From NCBI RefSeq assembly GCF_025195095.1, contig NZ_JANAVZ010000005.1:62001-126000 (forward strand): 64,000 nt of DNA, read 5' to 3'. The stretch comes from Paracoccus maritimus. Lineage in GTDB: Bacteria; Pseudomonadota; Alphaproteobacteria; Rhodobacterales; Rhodobacteraceae. The position numbers and the translations under genes were made by a program. How positions within the stretch are numbered: the stretch's first letter is position 1; each line of letters starts with the position of its first letter. The notes under the pieces were generated by a model. That model was given only the letters and a program-made list of their open reading frames with translations, made no database searches and was not told the DNA's origin. Shown here piece after piece: positions 8,537 through 14,930 of the stretch.

Positions 8537-8567
8537 GTATAGCGATTTGTATAGCAAGAAGTATAGC
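8537..8567. repeat. Three direct GTATAGC repeats with 12-bp period upstream of the integrase
   Basis: GTATAGC occurs at 8537-8543, 8549-8555 and 8561-8567, each separated by 5 bases (GATTT, then AAGAA). The exact 12-bp period and the place between the recombinase start (8517) and the tRNA-Ser 3' end (8647) fit arm-type integrase sites or excisionase/regulator sites. The sequence pattern is seen directly; the role is inferred. Confidence 0.6.
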
Positions 8568-8646
8568 TAATACCACGACCTGGAACCAAGAATGAGGGCA
8601 AGTCCTAACCATTTCAGGTTCTTGGCAGCATCATTTATTGGGAATA

Positions 8647-8736
8647 TGGCGGAGACGAAGGGATTCGAACCCTCGAGGCCCTTTCGGGCCTGCACCCTTA
8701 GCAGGGGTGTGCCTTCGACCACTCGGCCACGTCTCC
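8647..8736 (-). tRNA. tRNA-Ser, anticodon GCU (reads AGC/AGU)
   Basis: On the minus strand the gene starts GGAGACGTGGCCGAGTGG and ends CGTCTCC-G-CCA. The acceptor stem GGAGACG/CGTCTCC is perfect. The anticodon stem CACCC/GGGTG encloses the loop CTGCTAA with anticodon GCT. The long variable arm (GGCCC-GAAA-GGGCC) is typical of serine tRNAs, and the T loop is GGTTCGAATCC. CCA is encoded. Its 3' end faces the integrase, so it is the probable attachment site of the island. Confidence 0.95.
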
Positions 8737-8894
8737 GCCGCCTCGTATATTGGGCGCGTTTGGCGGAGACAAGACCCTTCTGCCCCGAACTTGCAAGCAA
8801 GGGTATTTGATATGTGCGCTGCTCGGCAATACTCCGCATTCTAGAAGGCATACGGACGTGAAATTTTCTCGGCAGGACCGGCGAGGCGATTCAG

Positions 8895-9090
8895 TTGAGG
8901 AAGCGCCGTTTCATCGAGGCCCAGATCATGGGGGCGTCGCGCCGGGTGGTGGGCTGGTCGCGTCCGAGCCTCGCCTGAGGCATGGAAGCAGCAGCGAAGC
9001 ATTCTACAGTGTGCGCGGCAGAGTCAGGTGGCATGGATGCATCCATCTTCAGCCAGATTAGGGTGCCGTTTGAAAACCGGCAGCTGGCGC
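8895..9090 (+). pseudogene. IS3-family transposase OrfA remnant
   Basis: A TTG at 8895 opens RKRRFIEAQIMG, which matches the start of IS3-family OrfA proteins (KKRRFTEAQIMG type). Further on in other frames come EPRLRHGSSSEAFYS and SGGMDASIFSQIR, then ENRQL. These match the OrfA pieces CREHGIS-x-ATFYKW, GGMDAS and ENxRLK. At least two frameshifts separate them and no OrfB follows. This is a short dead insertion-sequence relic. It is recognised by motif order only. Confidence 0.6.
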
Positions 9091-9371
9091 GAAGGCATTT
9101 GGAACGGCATGCAAACTGGACCGGCATTTTGGAGAGATGGCGGGCATCCCGTCTGCCATCTGCAGACCGGCTTGGATCAAGCGGGCGTAGAACATCGATG
9201 AATGTATCCGAGCCGCCGCCCGGGTCCGGCGCCGCGCGGTGCTGGCGCATAAGAATTCGGACGTTCTGCGCCGCCTCGCGAAACATGATCTGTCGCCGCC
9301 CGTCCCGCGCGTGGTGAGAATCTCAATCGACGCAGACGATTCTGCCCAGCTGGGCAGGGGGCAGAAGCTGC
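9091..9371. other. Region without a recognisable gene
   Basis: Nothing with domain signatures or a convincing start is visible between the IS remnant and the ABC-ATPase fragment. The open frames here look like chance frames of high-GC DNA. Confidence 0.4.
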
Positions 9372-9627
9372 GCGTGGGACCGTCCGCTACTCTGCAACCC
9401 TGTTCCAGCACCAGCAGCCGTTTGCAGGACATCACCGCGTGATTCAGGTCAGGCAGCGCGACGATGCTGGTATGCGCAAGGGTCGAGACCACGCGCAGCA
9501 GTTCCAAATGATGCTGAACGTCCAGATCGTTCGTCGCCTCGTCCAGAAAAAGCTCGCGCGGCTCTTGCGCCAAGGCGCGGGCGATCTGGACGAGGCGACG
9601 CTCACCTCCGGACGGTCTTTGCCGGCT
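9372..9627 (-). pseudogene. ABC transporter ATPase fragment (iron-siderophore/cobalamin type), C-terminal part
   Basis: The minus strand reads the ABC signature PSGGERRLVQIARALAQEP, then the Walker B region ELFLDEATNDLDVQHHLELL. After that come an ALPDLNHAVMSCKRL switch region and LVLEQGCRVADGP. This order is that of FecE/BtuD-like ATPases (LDEPTNxLD, LHDLNxA, LxxGxVVAxG). The Walker A half is absent: a stop codon lies a few codons before the signature. Two signature residues differ from active enzymes (Pro to Ala in LDEA, His to Pro in ALPDLN). It is a degraded remnant. Confidence 0.65.
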
Positions 9628-10163
9628 GGCGCGGTGAAATCAAGTCATGTCAAACTGATCCATCATGCGATCCGTGACAGTCATGACGGCGGCCGAACAT
9701 CCGGCCAGCGGCGCGCGCTGGCGATGCAGATGGGCAGCGTTGGCTGGGTCATGTCGCTGCGCGACACGATGTCGGCCAGCTTCCTGAGGACCGTGCCGAC
9801 GACCGCCGAAGCTGCCTGACCGACATGACATCACGTCCCGCCCCTGCCGCGCATTTTCCGAGGAGACGACGATACGGGCGCGTTGAACAACCGCGCGGCT
9901 GCGACCCCGCCAGGATGGTCCGACCCGCCGCGCCCGCTGTCCGACAAGAGTGGATGTTACCGCTTGATGGCTGGAATCCGGCTGATCGACGGGTCGGTCG
10001 TCAGGACTTCGATCATGGTCTCGGCCCGGTCCAGATCCCACCGATTCCGGTCCAGCGACGCCGCGACGAGATGGGTAGGATCGGCGGCGATGGCGGCAGG
10101 ATTAGGTTGTCAATCGCCAGCGGCAGAGAGATACCTTGGGCAAGCGGGCTGCAAAGAGGTACA
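9628..10163. other. Decayed non-coding stretch
   Basis: More than 500 bases without a clear gene. Two minus-strand frames look like old coding pieces. One is near 9960-10105 (AASLDRNRWDLDRAETMIEV, ending in SISRIPAIKR and a stop). The other is near 9720-9830 (SAVVGTVLRKLADIVSRSDM). Neither could be assigned to a family. The area probably holds more fragments of the mobile or transporter genes seen to the left. Confidence 0.4.
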
Positions 10164-10517
10164 ATGGCTGACGCGATAAACTTGGCCGCGAGGCTCGCTA
10201 CTTTCGATGAGAAGTGGTCTCCACGCACCATTGCATCGTTCAACGGTCACGACGTGATGGTCGTGAAGGTAGAGGGGCGATTCACCTGGCACTCTCATGC
10301 TGACACGGATGATTTCTTCCTCGTCATTTCGGGCGAAATCGACATCCAGCTCAGGGACGACACGGTAACCTTGAAAGCAGGAGAGATCTTTGTCGTTCCC
10401 AGAGGCGTTGAGCATTGTCCATTTGCCCGAACAGAAGCGCACCTGATGCTTATTGAGCCGACTGGCACGCCCAACACCGGGAACGCCGATACGGCCGCAG
10501 ATCGCAAAGTCATCTGA
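10164..10517 (+). CDS. Cupin-domain protein
   Basis: A 117-residue single cupin. Motif 1 reads FTWHSHADTDDFFLVISGE (HxH, then acidic residues and SGE, about residues 35-53). Motif 2 reads GEIFVVPRGVEHCPFA (His near residue 81). These residues would bind one metal ion in a small beta barrel. ATG at 10164 follows AGAGGT; longer upstream frames lack family sequence. Close relatives are stand-alone mannose-isomerase-like cupins of unknown substrate. It is the first intact gene right of the decayed region and has no operon partner. Confidence 0.8.
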   Translation: MADAINLAARLATFDEKWSPRTIASFNGHDVMVVKVEGRFTWHSHADTDDFFLVISGEIDIQLRDDTVTLKAGEIFVVPRGVEHCPFARTEAHLMLIEPTGTPNTGNADTAADRKVI

Positions 10518-10634
10518 GACTTCGGGGCTTTGGGCTCGAAACGGTCATTGCGTTCCGAGCCTTGGCCTCATCTACCTGTGCTATTCACTGCAAAGGGCCG
10601 ACTTGCAGCCACTCGCCGCAGGTCAAATCTTTTG

Positions 10635-11291
10635 TCAGATCAGCAGCACCTGCGTGCCGACATTCGACAACCCGAACAGTTCCTGGATATGTTCGTTATA
10701 CAGACCGATGCAGCCGTTCGACGATTTCCGGCCGATCTTGCGCGTGTCGTGCGTGCCGTGGATGCGGTAATACTGCCAGGACAGGTACAACGCATGAGTG
10801 CCAAGCGGGTTGTCCGGGCCCGGCGGCACGAAGTCCGGCCATTCGGGATTGCGTTCCTTCATCTCGGGTGTGGGTGCCCAGGACGGGCCCTCGACCTTGC
10901 GGATCACCTCGGTCCGGCCGGTGCGGGTCAGGTCCTGGCTGACCGGGATCGATGACGGATAAACGCGATAGACGCTTTCGTCCTCGGACCAGAAATGCAC
11001 CGCGCGCGAGGTGATGTCGCACAGGATCGCGCCATTGGTCAGATGTTCGAAATAGGGCCGCCAGTCCTGTGCGTGGAAACTGGAAATATTGTGGCGCTGG
11101 TTGGTCTGGGCGTCGTACTGCACCGCCCCCGCATCCGGCGTGGCGCCAGTGGTCGCGCCGACGATCGGCTGGCCTGTATAGGGGTCGAACTGCTGCGCGA
11201 CGGACGGCAACGCCAGGCCGGCGGCGCCAAGCGCTGCGGCCGAACCCAAAAAGGCCCGGCGGTTGAGGGCAGATGATCTGCGCATCGGCAT
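10635..11291 (-). CDS. L,D-transpeptidase (YkuD family), Tat-exported
   Basis: A 218-residue protein with a twin-arginine signal (NRRAFLGSAAALGAAGLAL) ending near residue 33. The YkuD domain follows, with substrate and active-site motifs LYLSWQYYRIHGTHD and SSNGCIGLYNEHIQEL. The Cys in NGCIGL is the nucleophile and the IHG His is its partner. Such enzymes form 3-3 cross-links in peptidoglycan or attach proteins to it, in the periplasm. ATG codons at 11291 and 11285 share the GAAGGA site; 11285 has the better spacing. It is a single gene. It is one of three YkuD proteins in this window. Confidence 0.88.
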   Translation of the reverse strand: MPMRRSSALNRRAFLGSAAALGAAGLALPSVAQQFDPYTGQPIVGATTGATPDAGAVQYDAQTNQRHNISSFHAQDWRPYFEHLTNGAILCDITSRAVHFWSEDESVYRVYPSSIPVSQDLTRTGRTEVIRKVEGPSWAPTPEMKERNPEWPDFVPPGPDNPLGTHALYLSWQYYRIHGTHDTRKIGRKSSNGCIGLYNEHIQELFGLSNVGTQVLLI

Positions 11292-11508
11292 ATGTCCTTC
11301 GTTCGGATGGCCGTTCTTGCGGACGGCCTTGACTGCTCCGCCTCATGCGGATGGCGAAATATATACGCGTTTCACGGGTTTCGGGCAAATCACAAACCGC
11401 TGTCAGAGGCGGCGCTGCAACACCTTTGGCCGCTCACGGATTCTTGCGTTTGAAGCGGCGCGCGGCATTGGATAGACCTGCGCCTGACGCCTTTGAGGGA
11501 TGCCGATA

Positions 11509-12021
11509 ATGTTGAAATTCAAGTTGCTTGCGGTGATGTCGCTGATCGCGCTGGCTGCCTGCCAGCCGCGCACCGCGCCGCAACTGGGCACTGACGGACA
11601 GCCGCTGCCGGTCGCCTATCGCATCGATCAGCGCGAGGCTGCGGAAATTCCCGGCCGTGTGTTGCAGCAAATCAACATGCTGCGCGCCAATACGGGTGCG
11701 GCGCCCCTGACTCTGAATCCGCAACTCAGCGCCGCTGCGCTGGCACATTCGCGCGACATGGCGGCGCAGAACCGGGCCTGGCATTGGGGCTCTGATGGTT
11801 CATCGCCGCTGGACCGAGTTCGCGCGCAGGGCTATTTCGGCCATGTGGTTGGCGAGAATATCTCGGAAACCTATGAAAACGACATCCAGACGCTGAACGC
11901 CTGGATGGCCGAACGTGACACCCGCGATGTGATCATGGACCCCGCCGCGACCAATCTGGGCATTGCCTGGTATCAGGAGCCCTCGGGCAAGGTGTGGTGG
12001 ACTCTGCTGACCGGGGCGTGA
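11509..12021 (+). CDS. CAP-domain (SCP/PR-1-like) lipoprotein
   Basis: A 170-residue lipoprotein. The signal peptide ends in the lipobox LIALAAC, so the Cys would be lipidated and the protein anchored facing the periplasm. The CAP domain covers about residues 50-168. It has the features QQINMLRANTGAAPLTLNPQL, AALAHSRDMA, the WHWGSDGSSPLDRV segment, VVGENISETY and IAWYQEPSGKVWWTLL. Bacterial CAP proteins act at the envelope, some with peptidase-like or binding roles. ATG at 11509 was preferred over 11500 because GAGG lies 10 bases before it. It is divergent from the L,D-transpeptidase at 10635-11291. Confidence 0.85.
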   Translation: MLKFKLLAVMSLIALAACQPRTAPQLGTDGQPLPVAYRIDQREAAEIPGRVLQQINMLRANTGAAPLTLNPQLSAAALAHSRDMAAQNRAWHWGSDGSSPLDRVRAQGYFGHVVGENISETYENDIQTLNAWMAERDTRDVIMDPAATNLGIAWYQEPSGKVWWTLLTGA

Positions 12022-12035
12022 TGGCAGCCTGTCCG

Positions 12036-12054
12036 GGCCGCGATCTTCGCGGCC
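12036..12054. terminator. Hairpin between convergent genes
   Basis: A perfect 8-bp stem, GGCCGCGA-TCT-TCGCGGCC, sits between the CAP gene stop (12021) and the convergent hydrolase stop (12071). The flanks GTCCG and CGGAC can add more pairing. There is no U-run, so it may end transcription only weakly, in both directions. Confidence 0.5.
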
Positions 12055-12070
12055 GACGGACGGCAGCATC

Positions 12071-13027
12071 CTAGTCGCGCGCGCCGTTCAGAAACGCGAT
12101 GATCGCCTTGGCGATGCGGTCATGGGCCTGTTGCCGGGCCTCGGGCGATGCGCCGCACAGCGCCGGGTCGCCCCCGTCTTCCAGCAGGATCCGCGCGCCC
12201 TTGGCGGTGCAGACCGGAAACGCATCGAAGGGGCCGGCTTGGGGCAGTTCCTGAATGCCGCTGCCTGCGATGGAATTCTGTTCGTCCGACAGGATCAGCA
12301 GGGCGGGCACCGCGTCGGACGCCGCGTCGCCGGCGAAGGCTGACGCGTATTCCGGGTCCAGCGCAACAGCCGCGCCGATCCGCAAATCGCGCCGAGATCG
12401 GTCAAGCCTGTCCCTGTCCACCTGTTCGGGGGCGACATCATGTGCCGCGAACCATGCGCAGTCGGGGCCGCCTGCGTCGTCGCCGGAACAACTGCCTAGA
12501 TATCCGTCTGGGTCAAGCCTGCGCCCCGCGACGGACAGGGCCGCCGTGCCGCCAAGGGCAAAGCCCGCGACCGCGATCCTGTCCTGGTCCACATGATCCG
12601 ACCAGACCGGATCGCCAAGAACCAGATCCAGAGCATCGCGGATATCGTCGGGACGGCGCCAGATTTCATCGACGGCCTGCCGCGGGTTCTGGGGGCGGAG
12701 GCCGTTCACCTCGACCACCAGAAACCCCGCTTGTGCCAGGGCCGCAGCAAGCCATGCGCCGGAATTTGCGGCGGATCGCAGACCGCCATGGGACAGCATG
12801 ACCAGCGGTAACCGGCCTGAGGGGACCGGCGCATCCTCGGCAGCGGGGGCGCCCTCGAACACCGCGTTTGCGCCGACCGTGATCGACGCGTCGGCTTCGG
12901 CGGGGTACCAGATCGACAGGGCAAGCGGCCGTTCGGCGTTATCGATAACCTGCATCACACCCGGCGCGGATCGGGCCATGCCGTGCGCCGCCAGCATGAA
13001 CAGAAGCGGAAGCACAGCAAGCTTCAT
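12071..13027 (-). CDS. Alpha/beta-hydrolase-fold protein (dienelactone hydrolase / PAF-acetylhydrolase-like), nucleophile Ser replaced by Ala
   Basis: A 318-residue secreted protein with a signal peptide (MKLAVLPLLFMLAAHGMARS). The hydrolase core has ALSIWYPAE, LPLVMLSHGGLRSAANSG (oxyanion region) and LVVEVNG. The nucleophile elbow is RIAVAGFALGGTAAL. In active relatives this reads GxSxGG; here residue 157 is Ala (codon GCC). Family Asp and His positions may exist near ALLILSDEQN and in the C-terminal region, but catalysis by the usual triad should fail. It may be a binding or regulatory pseudo-enzyme. ATG at 13027; the next gene upstream is a YkuD lipoprotein 100 bases away. Confidence 0.75.
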   Translation of the reverse strand: MKLAVLPLLFMLAAHGMARSAPGVMQVIDNAERPLALSIWYPAEADASITVGANAVFEGAPAAEDAPVPSGRLPLVMLSHGGLRSAANSGAWLAAALAQAGFLVVEVNGLRPQNPRQAVDEIWRRPDDIRDALDLVLGDPVWSDHVDQDRIAVAGFALGGTAALSVAGRRLDPDGYLGSCSGDDAGGPDCAWFAAHDVAPEQVDRDRLDRSRRDLRIGAAVALDPEYASAFAGDAASDAVPALLILSDEQNSIAGSGIQELPQAGPFDAFPVCTAKGARILLEDGGDPALCGASPEARQQAHDRIAKAIIAFLNGARD

Positions 13028-13127
13028 TCCGGGGCTCTGCCATGATCGGCGGGATCGGTCATCACGTGTCTTGTCCTTGGCGCTGAGGATCCGGCTGCCC
13101 GATGGCCCGCAGGCAGCCGACATGCGG

Positions 13128-13643
13128 TCAGGGATAGATGACGATCGGCACGCCGGGGCGCAGCATGGCGTAGACATCCTCGATTTCTTCGTCCTTGACC
13201 GCGATGCATCCCGCCGTCCAGTCGCGCTTCTTGGGTGCCAGCGCGTTGCCCTCGGGGCCCCAGCCATGGATGAAGATGTCTCCACCGGGCTTCTGACCCA
13301 GCGCTTCGGCGAAGGCGGTATCGCGCTCGTTCGGATAAGACACACCCACCGACAGGTGATAGGCGCTGCGCGGATTGAAGCGATCGATGAAATAGACGCC
13401 CTCGGGGGTCTTGCCGTCACCCTCGAACTGCTTGGTGCCGATCGGTGCGTTGCCCAGCCCGATGTCATAGGATTTCAGCACGGTCTGGTTGTTCAGCAGA
13501 TACATCCGCCGCTTGCCCTTGTTGACGACGACCTGCGTCACCGGGGGGCCATTATAGGTCTTGAACTTTGATTTCGTGGAACCACACGCCGCCAACATGG
13601 CCAGCAGCGAAATGGTGACGCTCCGTCGGGTTGCTCGATACAT
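13128..13643 (-). CDS. L,D-transpeptidase (YkuD family) lipoprotein
   Basis: A 171-residue protein. A lipoprotein signal ends at LLAMLAAC. The YkuD domain starts at VTQVVVNKGKRRMYLLNN and has FIDRFNPRSAYHLSVGVSYP. The active-site region is IHGWG followed by KKRDWTAGCIAVKDEEI, with Cys in AGCIAV as nucleophile. This type is close to ErfK/YbiS-like enzymes that act on peptidoglycan. ATG at 13643 follows GAGG at 5 bases; a GTG three bases upstream is an alternative. It probably acts at the envelope with the neighbouring hydrolase-fold protein. Confidence 0.88.
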   Translation of the reverse strand: MYRATRRSVTISLLAMLAACGSTKSKFKTYNGPPVTQVVVNKGKRRMYLLNNQTVLKSYDIGLGNAPIGTKQFEGDGKTPEGVYFIDRFNPRSAYHLSVGVSYPNERDTAFAEALGQKPGGDIFIHGWGPEGNALAPKKRDWTAGCIAVKDEEIEDVYAMLRPGVPIVIYP

Positions 13644-13706
13644 CACTGCCTCGGATGGTATGTCTTGTTTTTATGCGCCTTGATTAGCACGAAACCCGTA
13701 AACGGG

Positions 13707-14930
13707 CTAGCGGCGCCGGATCTGCGCGACGATCTCGACATGCGGTGAAAAGCGGAACTGATCCACTACCCACAGCCGCGCCAGATGCAGCCCGCCCTCG
13801 GCCAATATCCGCGCATCCCTTGCAAAATTCACCGGATCGCATGCGACGAAGGCGATTGTGTCGATCCCCGAGGCTGCGATCTGGCGGCATTGCGCCTCGG
13901 CGCCCGCGCGGGGCGGGTCGATCACGATTGCGTCAAATCGGGCAATTTCGTCGGCCAGCAAGGGGTTGCGGGCAAGATCGCGAATCTCGGTGGTGACGCG
14001 GTGCAGCCCCTGCGCGTTGCGCCATCCGGCATCCAGCGCGGCCAGCGGCGCGCCCAGCCCCTCGACCGCGTGGACCGGGGCGATCTGTGCCAGCGGCAGG
14101 CTGAAGGTGCCGCAGCCGGCGAACAGGTCGGCGATCATCGATGCACCCGACGTGATCTCGCGCACGGCGGCCAGCAGCGCCGCCTCGCCTTCGGCTGTGG
14201 CCTGCAGGAACGCCCCCGGCGGCGGCACGACCCGCGCCCGCCCCATCGGCAGGGCCGGCGCACGGCGGGTGATCGGCTGGCCGTCCCAGTCCAGCCGCGC
14301 CAGATCGCCCTGATCGCACAGCGCGGCCAGCGACTGGAACAGTTCCGTATCCAGCGCCTTGCCGCCCCGCGCGGCAACGTCCAGCCCGGCCGGGCCGTGG
14401 ATCACCGTCAGCGTCATTTCGGCCGATCGCGATGCGCCCGCGGCAACGATCCGGCGCAGCAACGGCAGCGCCTCGACGATCCGGGGATGCAGAACATGGC
14501 AATCGACAAGATCCACGATCACATCCGAGGCGCGGGCGTGAAACCCGACCAGCGCGCCCTTTTTCGTCCGCCGCCCCGACAGCACCGCCCGCCGCCGCGA
14601 CCGCAGCGGCGATACATGGACCCCCGCGACCGGCGTATCCAGCCCCTGCGCGGCCAATGCCGTCTCGACCACCTGTCGCTTCCACGCGGTGGTAAAATCG
14701 TCGGTGGCATGCATCAGAGAACACCCCCCGCAGGCGCGGTAATGCCCGCAGACCGGCTTGATCCGGTCGGCCGAGGGGGTGAGGATGCGCGGCGCGGCGA
14801 TCCGACCCTCCGCGGCCTCGCCCTCGATCACCTCGCCGGGCAGGGTCAGCGGGGCCAGCGCCCGGCCCTGATCGCCCACCGCGACACCGTCACCGCGCCG
14901 CCCCAGCCGTTCGATCTGCCAGATGCTCAC
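13707..14930 (-). CDS. TrmA/RlmD-family RNA (uracil-5-)-methyltransferase
   Basis: A 407-residue SAM-dependent RNA methyltransferase. GTG at 14930 overlaps the stop of the ABC gene (GTGA). It has a short TRAM-like N-terminus (IERLGRRGDGVAV). The [4Fe-4S] ligand set is CGHYRACGGC (Cys61, 67, 70). SAM motif I is DLFAGCGTFSLPLA, then the IDPPRAG motif and the catalytic Cys near 364 in FVACDPVNFARDARIL. Proteins of this type methylate C5 of uridines in 23S rRNA (RlmD/RlmC) or other RNAs; which site is not evident. It is last in a five-gene coupled operon. Confidence 0.85.
   Translation of the reverse strand: MSIWQIERLGRRGDGVAVGDQGRALAPLTLPGEVIEGEAAEGRIAAPRILTPSADRIKPVCGHYRACGGCSLMHATDDFTTAWKRQVVETALAAQGLDTPVAGVHVSPLRSRRRAVLSGRRTKKGALVGFHARASDVIVDLVDCHVLHPRIVEALPLLRRIVAAGASRSAEMTLTVIHGPAGLDVAARGGKALDTELFQSLAALCDQGDLARLDWDGQPITRRAPALPMGRARVVPPPGAFLQATAEGEAALLAAVREITSGASMIADLFAGCGTFSLPLAQIAPVHAVEGLGAPLAALDAGWRNAQGLHRVTTEIRDLARNPLLADEIARFDAIVIDPPRAGAEAQCRQIAASGIDTIAFVACDPVNFARDARILAEGGLHLARLWVVDQFRFSPHVEIVAQIRRR

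Noticed and set aside
12071..13468. Extension of the hydrolase gene to an upstream start at 13468
   Set aside because: The extra 147 residues lie antisense-frame over the YkuD gene and are low-quality sequence. A signal peptide begins at 13027.
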